Shown here one piece after another: positions 6,865 through 14,808 of a DNA stretch of 27,459 bases (position 1 is its first letter; every line of letters starts with the position of its first letter). A program made the position numbers and the translations under genes. Source of the stretch: a virus; IMG/VR virus record IMGVR_UViG_3300025626_001251, positions 1-27,459 of that record; one strand, given 5' to 3'. Under the pieces are notes generated by a model that was given only the letters and a program-made list of their open reading frames with translations, had not been told where the DNA came from and searched no databases.

Positions 6865-6893
6865 ATTTTAACTTACATTGATTAGATCGTCAA
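6865..6893 (-). promoter_or_regulatory. sigma70-type promoter for the pol III alpha-like/radical SAM pair
   Basis: On the minus strand TTGACG (6893-6888), 17 bases, then TAAAAT (6870-6865): five of six matches in each hexamer with ideal spacing. It lies within the last codons of the small upstream gene. The expected RNA start, 6-7 bases after the -10, coincides with the ATG at 6858, so the message may be leaderless. Confidence 0.55.
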
Positions 6894-7101
6894 GTGAATT
6901 ATCGCCTTGTTGCTGCTGTTTTATTTTAGCAGCAGCATAACGTGATTCTAGTTCCAGTTTGTAGCTGTCTATTAGCAAAATCATTTGCTCGTGCATATCT
7001 GGGTTCTGCGTTCCAAAGTACATGCTGTTCAACTTGAGCAATCGTTGCTCAAGTTGCATGGTTGTGTATTCTGCTAAGTTTTTATCATGTGGATGTATCA
7101 T
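6868..7101 (-). CDS. Small helical phage protein of unknown function
   Basis: A 77-residue protein, mostly predicted helix, with heptad-like runs of Leu/Met (QLEQRLLKLNSMYF; MILLIDSYKLELESRYAAA) followed by a Gln-rich stretch and an acidic end. No enzymatic motif is visible. Its ATG overlaps the stop of the preceding appendage gene as ATGA, so it is translated with a virion gene and probably belongs to the late transcript starting near 7720. A role as a small virion or assembly factor is inference. Confidence 0.7.
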   Translation of the reverse strand: MIHPHDKNLAEYTTMQLEQRLLKLNSMYFGTQNPDMHEQMILLIDSYKLELESRYAAAKIKQQQQGDNSLDDLINVS

Positions 7102-7697
7102 GCAGTAGCCGAGAATGTTCCTAGGTATTGCAAGAAAACAGTTGCACCATTGTCGTATGTAAATGCTTTAACAACATGACTGCGTGTTGTTACTGTGTTT
7201 GTTGTAATAGCTGCTGCACCGCCAAACTCTGTACTTGCGTCTACTCTCAGTGTACTTGCAATACCCGAGCTGTATGTGCCTGCAAATGTTATTGTTCTAT
7301 TTGATACGCCGTCACCGTATACCTGAATAAACATTTCGCCATATGCATTATTAGTTGGCCAACCTGTTAATGTTAGAGTAATGTCGTTTTGTGCTTTAAC
7401 TGTAAAGTAATGTGCGCCAGCAAAACTTAAATCAGCACTGCTACTAACACCACTCAATCCATCAACGTGTGACGAAGTTTCTTGGTTTTTAACATAACGA
7501 GATAGTGTATTTTCAAAAAATACGTTATCTGCATTTGTTTTAGCAGTATTATTCTGCAAGGTTTCGATTTCACTCTTTGCTGCGGTGAAGTTTGTTTTTA
7601 TAATGTTGAAGTTATCTCTAAACCCCTGACTGTTGTTATCCTGTCCTGCAACTGGATAAGTGTCGTCGATTGTATCTGCTACAATATTACTTGCCAT
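7098..7697 (-). CDS. Virion appendage protein with fibre-family N-terminus
   Basis: A 199-residue protein. Residues 12-38 (DTYPVAGQDNNSQGFRDNFN onward to the NF pair near 37) are a divergent copy of the N-terminal motif shared with the proteins starting at 13324, 15795 and 22889, followed by a short coiled coil (about 39-55). The C-terminal 110 residues are beta-rich, Gly/Thr/Ala-rich and end in FTYDNGATVFLQYLG, as in small phage fibre or tip domains. It probably occupies the same attachment niche as the larger fibres. A perfect TATAAATA late box lies 22 bases upstream, and AAAGGAAC precedes the ATG. Confidence 0.75.
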   Translation of the reverse strand: MASNIVADTIDDTYPVAGQDNNSQGFRDNFNIIKTNFTAAKSEIETLQNNTAKTNADNVFFENTLSRYVKNQETSSHVDGLSGVSSSADLSFAGAHYFTVKAQNDITLTLTGWPTNNAYGEMFIQVYGDGVSNRTITFAGTYSSGIASTLRVDASTEFGGAAAITTNTVTTRSHVVKAFTYDNGATVFLQYLGTFSATA

Positions 7698-7719
7698 TTT
7701 TCTGTTCCTTTGTTAATAA

Positions 7720-7727
7720 TATTTATA
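7720..7727 (-). promoter_or_regulatory. T4-type late promoter box (perfect)
   Basis: TATAAATA on the minus strand, identical to the T4 late promoter core, 22 bases before the ATG at 7697. It overlaps the end of the 1628-residue protein gene. Confidence 0.7.
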
Positions 7728-10700
7728 CATTTAGCTTGTAATCATTGAAAAGTATGAACTGTTCGTTTTGATTGTTTTCTGTTCTGTCTACAATATATCT
7801 ATCAATATCGTAGTCAAGTTGTCTAAAATCAAAGTTTGCATTTTCAATATTCTCAATAATACTTGCACTTGTTCCTGGCTTACAGTAACACAGTGGCATA
7901 GCTGTTATATAATCAAGTTCTTGTCCTGTAGTTACTTGACTGCTTCTCATCCACAATGGCAAGAACTGTCTATCGTTTGCACCAATATCAGTGATACGTT
8001 TTCTCATATTTCCAATGTTACTAATAAACCGTTTTACATTACGTGTTTGACTTGCTTGAACACCTTTGTTATCAACTGTTAATACATTTGTTTTTGGTCT
8101 AAATCTAAATGGTCTGCCGCTGGTATTTGTTGTAGTAGAACTACTTCTAACAGCTACTACTAGGGCAGTTCTTAACAACACATCTATTTGTCCAGGTGCA
8201 GATACCTGTATTACACCTGCTCTGGTAGTAATACTTATATTGCCGCTGGTGGTGCCGACTCTTGCTGCATCACCTTCACGCACTGTTATATTAAAGATTT
8301 CTGTTCCTGCTTCTGCCGCCGACTCGTCATCCTTGAGTTCTAACTTAACTTGGTTAACTTTTATTCGTTGTGCGTCTTGTGCTGTTACTGTTAATGCTGT
8401 ATTACCTTTGGTAGACTGTTGAGGATCTTTTATTTCTACATATACAACTTCATAAAGTACATCATTGGTGCCTTCCTTTTTAGCAACTGCACTTTTTAGT
8501 TCGCCAAACAGAAAACGTTTGCGTCTGTGGTTTAGTGCTGTACTTGCAACAAAGTTTGCTATTGTTTTAGATTCAATGCCTGCATATACCAATGTTCTCA
8601 AATCTTTTTGTAGTCCAAAGTTTTCATCGTATGGACGATAGATACTTTCAGGTGTAAAGATATTATAATCGTTTATAAACTCTTCAAACACTGTACGTTG
8701 TGTTGGTTTTAGGTATGGCTTAATAAACACATTGGAATACACTTTGCTATCAGTATCTGTAATAGTTAAAGTAAACTCTTGTACACTAGCACTGTACCCA
8801 AACAAATCTCTCGCCATAACTTTGAATGTATATTTTCTATCTATTGATGTAGTACTATTATCAAATGTTGTTGTTCTACTATCAATACTAGTTAACCCTA
8901 ATGTTGTGCCTGTTGTATACTGATTAGGTTTACCTGTTATTTCGCCATCACGTTTTAATGCCAGCCCATTGGGTAACTTCCCCCCAACCAAGTCGTATCT
9001 TAGATTACTACCTGCTAGTGTAGTTTCTGCTTCAAGTTGCAAATAGCTAGTTCTGTTGGCAGGCACCGATCCTAAGTCTGATTTGGTTGTCCATGTTACT
9101 GTACTATCAACTTCGCCTAATATGTTTACACTAAATGTTTTTATAGTGCTTATAGTATCAACATTGGTAACACCAATCTTTTTTGTAATCAATGTATCTT
9201 TGAACGCACCTATTGTTATTTGTGGTCCTGATTTCTCATCTGCTATATTTGACAAGTTAAATGTACGCTGTAATGTATTATCCAAGAATACTTTAAAGAA
9301 CTGCTGACTGCGAGTAATCTCTAAGTTTCCATATACACTATCATCTGTATGAAACAAGTTCTGATTCATTATAGTATTCTCAACTACAGAGTTTCTAGGA
9401 ATATCAAATACTATTTCTGTATTAGTAGCACTCACTCTTTTGTACATGTATGTCATGTTAATACCTTGAGCTGCCATCCATGTTTCAAAGTCAGCAGCAT
9501 AGTCACCTGTGTCTGCTACTTCTGCAACACCATAGTTGAGATCTAAGTTACCAGCACTGTCGCCTGCTGCAACAGTATATCTTACCATATTATGCCATTT
9601 GCGTGAAATAGTTGTTCCTATAACATTTAATGTACTGTCGTCAACTAAAGTATATGCTTCAGACGCACTATAGTTAAGTGTTTTGTTTTTCCAAGCAGCA
9701 GCTCTATCGTCGCCGTCATCTAGGATATACAAATAGTTTTGTCCAATAGCATTGCTGTGAGCTGTTCTAATAGGTTTAGCTTTGTAACTTGGCTCTAGTT
9801 CTCTACTAAGATTTAACAAGTCGTATTCAGCATCGCTGTTGTCCACGCTTCTTACAGTATAACTTGTGTTGTCAATGACTATATCTTGTCCTGTAAGACT
9901 TTGTAAATCGTCAATGCCGTCTGCCATGCTGATTGGAAGTTTATTAATCTTTAGTGCAGATTTTCCTGTAAGAGTATCTTCATAAACTCCTGCATTTATT
10001 TCTACTATGTCGTTGCTGTCAACTTCTTGTCTTAGTGCTTCGATTGTAAACTTGTATTCTTTACTAACTGCTGGCATGTAAGGTACTGTTCCAGCAAGTT
10101 CGCCAGTTAATCCATCTAGTACTAATCCAGGTGGTAGTATACTCGGTGTACCATCATCATTAAATGGCTGTTGATTATAACTTATTTGGCCTAGCAACGA
10201 GTTTGGATCGTATACATCCAAGAACAATGTAACATAGTTTTCAGCTCTCTTGACTCCTAAGTTTCCTGAAGTTAGCCATACTGGTTTGCGTAGATATGTG
10301 TTGTCTGCTGTAAATAATCCTGTAGCAGCTTTCATAATAGTATTGTCTGAACGCAAGAAGTCATCACCGACAACATATATATTAAACTCACGTTTGCTAA
10401 AACTTGTATCGTCTTCTGCTGTTACTCTAAATGTATAGTTACGATTTAGTTTTCTCGGACGTCTTGTTGGTGTGCTAAATCCGTAGAATGTAGTATCGTA
10501 AAAATAACTATCATATCCGTCGTCGTCAGTTACAACTAAATCCAAAGGTGCTGTATCAAACTCACCTGTGTCGTATCCTGCAGCTTCTGTAATATCCAAT
10601 GAGAGTAATGGATCAACAATACCTGTTATTTTTCCATCTTCAGAAAGTGTTAGTCCGGGAGGAAGTTCACCATCGTCGTCACCGATAAAGTATCTTAACT

Positions 10701-12609
10701 TTTGTCCAGCTCTTAAATCACTGTCGATAGCTTGTAACTGAAAGTCTACAATACTGCTGTCTAAAATAAAGTAAGCAATGTTAAGTCTATCAGGAGGTGT
10801 TGTTCCATACTTGGCATCAATAACTTCCCATGTGTTTTCGCTATCGTTGTATACTTTTATTTGAAAATCAAAAGTGTCATCAAAGGTTTGCAACCAAATC
10901 TGATCATTGCCGGGCGATATAGGAGGAGTTTTACTTACAGTATATGTTAATGGTTTCCAAACTAATACTTCTTCGTCCCAGTACTTTAATACTAGATCTA
11001 AGCCGCTGTTGCTTTTATTGGTGTTGAACCAAAAGTCATCTATGTTAGGATTTGGAACAGTGTTTGATGATACTAGTGTATGATCATTTCCTAATATTCC
11101 TTGTATTTGTGTTGTGTTTAATCTATACCAGCGTGTGTTAACTTTATACCAAAACTGTTGTAAACTAGAAACATAAGCATAATCTCCAGATGCGCCTGTT
11201 TCTCTACTGGGTATAGTTTCGTACAAATCAACATCTTGTACAACCCATGCAACAGAGCCGCCTACTTGCGCATCAACAATATATCCTGACGCACCTGCTA
11301 GTGCCGGATCGTCTTGTGCCGGTGTATTGCCATCTTGGAATATGCTTCTAATAGTAGCAAGTGATGGCTTACTAATAACTGGAGCAATGTATGTGTTGTG
11401 GAAAGCATAACCTAATGGGTTATTTGTTAATATGCCTGCTTGAGTACGCATGTCGTCTGTCCACTCTGGAGCAAGGCTTCCGCCATCCCATAATTCTGTG
11501 TATTCAAACATAGCAAAGTTTAATAAGAACAAGTATTCTTTTGCTGCTACTTCAAATGCATCCGCATCTGTTTTCCAATCATCTGGACTTGCTTGGTAAC
11601 CAGATGGATCCCACTTGCCTGCGTCAAATGCTTCTTCCATTGCTGCATACAAATCTCCTGTCTGCCAATCAGCTGCCAAGAACTGGTATAGTTTTATATC
11701 ATCTGCAGGTAAACCGTGCATGTGCAATGTATGGAATACGTGTTCAATAACTTCTTGCGCATCAATGTCGCCGTCTCCGTAACCATCACCTGTTGAGTTT
11801 AAATACCACACCATGTCATTTTGTACGTGTGTATCAAACAAGTTTGTTAAGTTCCAGAACACAATTCCTGGATCTGTTAAAAAGTTTGTGGAATAATCAG
11901 CACCGGCACCTCTTGCTACTCTTTGTATAGTTGGCAGTCCTGCGTGATAAGTTCCTGTGTCACCACTTAATGTTTTAATTAAATTTCGTTGGAATGATGT
12001 ATTAATACCTGCACCGGTTGGATCAGTAAACAGCTCAAACATACGTGCTACTTTTTCTAGCCATGCATCCGGAACTGCTGTTTGCCCACCTACTGTGCCA
12101 GCGCCCATAATTCTTACACCGTTGGTTGTAACTTCACGTTTGAAGAAATCACTACCATCGCCAGTAACATTGCTAATTGCTCCGTTGTTGTATTCTGGAT
12201 CAGCTTCTGCTGCGCCTACAACTTTACTTTCGTAGATGCCCCACTCAGTATTCAATGTGTCGACCCAGTATTGATTTCTAAAACTTCTAGTTAGACCTAG
12301 GTCGCCTTCAGGTGTTTCCCATACAGGCACATCTGCACCATTTACATCTATTGTAAATGTTCTGTCTGCTATGCCTTCTAGGTTGCTTGCTCTTATAACA
12401 AATTCAAATGTTGTAGATTTACTTACTTCAACAGCAACACCTTTTATTCTATAGTTTTCTATTCTTAATCCAGTAGGTAAAGCACCAGAAATAATAGTTA
12501 CTGTTATTCCGTCTGTGCTTTGTAAAGGTAGCTCAATGTTAACATCTGTTCTTTCGTCAATATCTGCAAGTTGTGACCCTGATATTATGGTCCAGTTTGG
12601 TAATGCCAT
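7723..12609 (-). CDS. Large virion structural protein with Ig-like modules (1628 aa)
   Basis: A modular surface protein. Putative-Ig (He_PIG-like) modules are recognised by LPxGLxxxxxxxxxG cores near residues 44-57 (LPTGLRIENYRIKG), 649-663 (LPPGLTLSEDGKITG), 825-840 (LPPGLVLDGLTGELAG) and 1212-1226 (LPNGLALKRDGEITG), each leading to a YxFxVxAxD-type strand. Between modules 1 and 2, residues about 100-430 form a different domain with an EF-hand-like loop (275-286) and a histidine cluster (H290, H293, H296, H298). The C-terminal 300 residues are non-repetitive and end in ILFNDYKLNV; they may anchor the protein. GGGGAG precedes ATG 12609, 10 bases after the preceding stop, so it is probably co-transcribed with the 234-residue protein from the box at 13343. 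Exact placement on the tail or baseplate is unknown. Confidence 0.82.
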   Translation of the reverse strand: MALPNWTIISGSQLADIDERTDVNIELPLQSTDGITVTIISGALPTGLRIENYRIKGVAVEVSKSTTFEFVIRASNLEGIADRTFTIDVNGADVPVWETPEGDLGLTRSFRNQYWVDTLNTEWGIYESKVVGAAEADPEYNNGAISNVTGDGSDFFKREVTTNGVRIMGAGTVGGQTAVPDAWLEKVARMFELFTDPTGAGINTSFQRNLIKTLSGDTGTYHAGLPTIQRVARGAGADYSTNFLTDPGIVFWNLTNLFDTHVQNDMVWYLNSTGDGYGDGDIDAQEVIEHVFHTLHMHGLPADDIKLYQFLAADWQTGDLYAAMEEAFDAGKWDPSGYQASPDDWKTDADAFEVAAKEYLFLLNFAMFEYTELWDGGSLAPEWTDDMRTQAGILTNNPLGYAFHNTYIAPVISKPSLATIRSIFQDGNTPAQDDPALAGASGYIVDAQVGGSVAWVVQDVDLYETIPSRETGASGDYAYVSSLQQFWYKVNTRWYRLNTTQIQGILGNDHTLVSSNTVPNPNIDDFWFNTNKSNSGLDLVLKYWDEEVLVWKPLTYTVSKTPPISPGNDQIWLQTFDDTFDFQIKVYNDSENTWEVIDAKYGTTPPDRLNIAYFILDSSIVDFQLQAIDSDLRAGQKLRYFIGDDDGELPPGLTLSEDGKITGIVDPLLSLDITEAAGYDTGEFDTAPLDLVVTDDDGYDSYFYDTTFYGFSTPTRRPRKLNRNYTFRVTAEDDTSFSKREFNIYVVGDDFLRSDNTIMKAATGLFTADNTYLRKPVWLTSGNLGVKRAENYVTLFLDVYDPNSLLGQISYNQQPFNDDGTPSILPPGLVLDGLTGELAGTVPYMPAVSKEYKFTIEALRQEVDSNDIVEINAGVYEDTLTGKSALKINKLPISMADGIDDLQSLTGQDIVIDNTSYTVRSVDNSDAEYDLLNLSRELEPSYKAKPIRTAHSNAIGQNYLYILDDGDDRAAAWKNKTLNYSASEAYTLVDDSTLNVIGTTISRKWHNMVRYTVAAGDSAGNLDLNYGVAEVADTGDYAADFETWMAAQGINMTYMYKRVSATNTEIVFDIPRNSVVENTIMNQNLFHTDDSVYGNLEITRSQQFFKVFLDNTLQRTFNLSNIADEKSGPQITIGAFKDTLITKKIGVTNVDTISTIKTFSVNILGEVDSTVTWTTKSDLGSVPANRTSYLQLEAETTLAGSNLRYDLVGGKLPNGLALKRDGEITGKPNQYTTGTTLGLTSIDSRTTTFDNSTTSIDRKYTFKVMARDLFGYSASVQEFTLTITDTDSKVYSNVFIKPYLKPTQRTVFEEFINDYNIFTPESIYRPYDENFGLQKDLRTLVYAGIESKTIANFVASTALNHRRKRFLFGELKSAVAKKEGTNDVLYEVVYVEIKDPQQSTKGNTALTVTAQDAQRIKVNQVKLELKDDESAAEAGTEIFNITVREGDAARVGTTSGNISITTRAGVIQVSAPGQIDVLLRTALVVAVRSSSTTTNTSGRPFRFRPKTNVLTVDNKGVQASQTRNVKRFISNIGNMRKRITDIGANDRQFLPLWMRSSQVTTGQELDYITAMPLCYCKPGTSASIIENIENANFDFRQLDYDIDRYIVDRTENNQNEQFILFNDYKLNV

Positions 12610-12619
12610 TAAACTCCCC

Positions 12620-13324
12620 TTACATGACTTCTACGAATGTATCTGAACTATTTCCAAACTCTGCACCACTAGCACTTTCTACAAAAGTTGCAGCATCAGA
12701 TCCAAAATCAACATCAGTTGTATTTAAAATGTAATCTATTATACTAGTTCTGTTACTGATAATATCTCCAAAATCCCATGCAAATGCTTCTTCAAGTTCT
12801 TGTATAGTAATGTTATTGATTGCTGTAAGATTTGTAATAGCGTTATTATCTGCATCTAAGTTTGCACTCAATGCCGGAGCAGTTTCTCTTGATAGCTGAC
12901 TGTCTATTACTATTTTATTTGGAGTTCCTGTAACAACTGTTGCCCTTGCAGCCTCTGTTCCTTCAACTGTGATATATTGATCAACTGGAGTAGCAATGCT
13001 AGTTGTGCCGTCTGTAAATCTAGTGTATGCCTGTGTACTAGCTAGATAAATGTTATTGCCATCATCGCTGAGTCTAATACTCATTGTATCTGGAACTAGT
13101 GGATCGACCAACAGTTTTCTAAACTGGAAAACATTGTTAGGTGCTTCGGTTGCAAATACTCCATAACCTGCATCACCAATGTTTTCAGCAGTAATATCTG
13201 TAACACCTAATACTCTTAAATCCAAGTCATCAAAGTTTTGATTGACCTTAATAAATGCTTCTCTTAGGTCATCACCTGTGCCGTCATTAGCAAGTAGTCC
13301 TACGTTGATATCTTGAATAGCCAT
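12620..13324 (-). CDS. Fibre-like virion protein (234 aa)
   Basis: It opens with the shared appendage motif NDGTGDDLREAFIKVNQNF (residues 13-31), nearly the same as in the 2364-residue protein. The middle is beta-rich (VFQFRKLLVDPLVPDTMSIR; YITVEGTEAARATVV), followed by a fibre-type segment LSANLDADNNAITNL near residue 155 and an acidic end with two similar DFGSDAATFVE / EFGNSSDTFVE units. It has no enzymatic motif. The next gene, for the 1628-residue protein, begins 10 bases after its stop, so the two are likely partners in one appendage. Confidence 0.75.
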   Translation of the reverse strand: MAIQDINVGLLANDGTGDDLREAFIKVNQNFDDLDLRVLGVTDITAENIGDAGYGVFATEAPNNVFQFRKLLVDPLVPDTMSIRLSDDGNNIYLASTQAYTRFTDGTTSIATPVDQYITVEGTEAARATVVTGTPNKIVIDSQLSRETAPALSANLDADNNAITNLTAINNITIQELEEAFAWDFGDIISNRTSIIDYILNTTDVDFGSDAATFVESASGAEFGNSSDTFVEVM

Positions 13325-13342
13325 GTTAGTCTCCGTTTTTAA

Positions 13343-13350
13343 TATTTATG
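13343..13350 (-). promoter_or_regulatory. T4-type late promoter box
   Basis: CATAAATA on the minus strand, 18 bases before the ATG at 13324, in the 34-base gap between two fibre genes; CGGAGA lies between box and start. Confidence 0.55.
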
Positions 13351-13358
13351 ATAAAAAC

Positions 13359-14750
13359 TTACCATAGAGCACGCCATTGTGTACTGTCCCAAACATAAGC
13401 TATAGTATCGGTAGCGTTTATATACATTTCGCCAAACGACGGGTTCGCAGGTTTATTTGCATCTTCAAAATATGGTATGATCATGCCTGGCTGCCCTGGT
13501 TGACCAGTTCCTGGGCCGCCGATGATATACGTTGTATCAGTGCCGCCAGCGTTGCCAGCAAATCCATCATCGGTAGCTCTGAAATACATACCAAAGTCAT
13601 CTGACCACAAATCGCCAGGATTTGGACTAGCAGGAATAATACCACTAAAGTTTATAACACCGTTGGTGATTTGTACGCCTGATCCAGCAGGCGATTCTAA
13701 TGCTAAGAATCCTGTAGCAGCTTGAACAAGCGGTGTAGATACTCTAGTTGTTCCGGATACTACTGCGCCTGATAAGTTACCTCCAGCAGTTATATTTCCA
13801 TTAGTAGCAGTAATATCACCATTGGTACTAGTAATAGTTCCGTTTGTAGATGTAATAGCAGTTAATACATCCAACGTTTCAACGTCTAATAGTTTTAATG
13901 AGTTGGTTAATGCAGATCCAAGGTTTTGTGTTATTCCTGCAACTTCAATGCTAACACTTGATGTTGCACCACGTTGCACCACTGTTTCTAATGTATCAGC
14001 TTCTGCTGTTAATAATCCAGTTTCGTCAAATGATAATGTAACTTGTCCACCAGCAACAGTGCTACCTATTCGTCCACCAGTGATAATATCACCTTGTTGT
14101 AAAAAGTTGTTGGTATCCAAGTATGCTGCATTAACAAAGTTACTGTCATTGACTAAATCACTTACGTTTGCAGGAATAGAAGGTGGAGTATATGTAAATA
14201 CACCTGTGGTATCATCGTAACCCAAACTACCTGTGCCGCTTGCTGGAGTTTGTGTTACAGACACTGCCTGTCTAACTTGGGTTATGTTTAACCCGCCTAC
14301 ATTTGGAATTGAACGCCATTCTACGCCGTTCCAGCTGAGGATATCGTTTTCATCTGGATCAGGTACGCCAACATCACCAATGTCGTTGAGACTAGCAACA
14401 GTGTTATTAATAGTAGGTTTGTTTTTAATAAACGCCAAACTTCCTGTATCTGCTATGTTCCAATCACTTTGTACTGCCGCAGCATATGCTGCACCGTTGA
14501 TTGTACCTGACACAGTTAGTGCTGTTATTGTTGCACTATCAAGTGTTGTAACGCCAGTAACATTTAATGTGCCGCCTACCGACACATTGCCTGTAGTAGC
14601 TATCGTACTACTGCTTAATGACCCGCCTACACTTAAACTAGTTAGGTTAGCAATGCCAACACTTGAAAAATCCAATGAGTCACCACTGGGGATTTCTTTT
14701 AGTCTATTACCGTCTTCGGTGTCTACTATTAGTGGAAATCTATTTGCCAT
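13359..14750 (-). CDS. Tail-fibre-like protein with beta-repeat shaft (463 aa)
   Basis: A 463-residue fibre-type protein with a different N-terminus from its neighbours (MANRFPLIVDTEDGNRLKEI), a motif I recall from marine T4-like fibres. Repeats such as SVGGTLNVTG (residues 57-66), typical of beta-helical shafts, are followed by a LNDIGDV...DILSWNGVEW linker (121-145), a run of 7-residue repeats (299-326), and a C-terminal tip with PNPGDLW, a Gly/Pro stretch (GGPGTGQPGQPG, 411-422) and AYVWDSTQWRALW. The Gly/Pro stretch could be a short collagen-like or flexible neck. It has its own late box at 14773. Receptor binding is the expected role of such tips but is not shown here. Confidence 0.78.
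   Translation of the reverse strand: MANRFPLIVDTEDGNRLKEIPSGDSLDFSSVGIANLTSLSVGGSLSSSTIATTGNVSVGGTLNVTGVTTLDSATITALTVSGTINGAAYAAAVQSDWNIADTGSLAFIKNKPTINNTVASLNDIGDVGVPDPDENDILSWNGVEWRSIPNVGGLNITQVRQAVSVTQTPASGTGSLGYDDTTGVFTYTPPSIPANVSDLVNDSNFVNAAYLDTNNFLQQGDIITGGRIGSTVAGGQVTLSFDETGLLTAEADTLETVVQRGATSSVSIEVAGITQNLGSALTNSLKLLDVETLDVLTAITSTNGTITSTNGDITATNGNITAGGNLSGAVVSGTTRVSTPLVQAATGFLALESPAGSGVQITNGVINFSGIIPASPNPGDLWSDDFGMYFRATDDGFAGNAGGTDTTYIIGGPGTGQPGQPGMIIPYFEDANKPANPSFGEMYINATDTIAYVWDSTQWRALW
13773..13856 (-). repeat. Four 7-residue (21-base) tandem repeats in a fibre gene
   Basis: Codons 299-326 of the 463-residue protein read ITSTNGT, ITSTNGD, ITATNGN, ITAGGNL, a period of 21 bases. The pattern suits a triple-stranded beta shaft in which each unit adds one turn. 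Repeat-number change by slippage is possible here. Confidence 0.7.
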
Positions 14751-14772
14751 TCTTTTATCCTATTGTTTTGTA

Positions 14773-14780
14773 TATTTATC
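14773..14780 (-). promoter_or_regulatory. T4-type late promoter box
   Basis: GATAAATA on the minus strand, 22 bases before the ATG at 14750, in the 58-base gap after the gene ending at 14809; AGGAT lies between box and start. Confidence 0.55.
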
Positions 14781-14808
14781 GTATATTTACAATGCTGCTA
14801 TTCTTGCT

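Noticed and set aside
7681-7740. tRNA or small RNA genes in intergenic gaps
   Set aside because: No intergenic gap exceeds about 90 bases, and none shows a tRNA cloverleaf or TTCGANNC pattern in context.
11716-11787. HExxH zinc-protease motif in the histidine-rich segment of the 1628-residue protein
   Set aside because: The sequence reads EVIEHVFHTLHMH; neither HExxH nor the inverted HxxEH is present, so no protease call is made.
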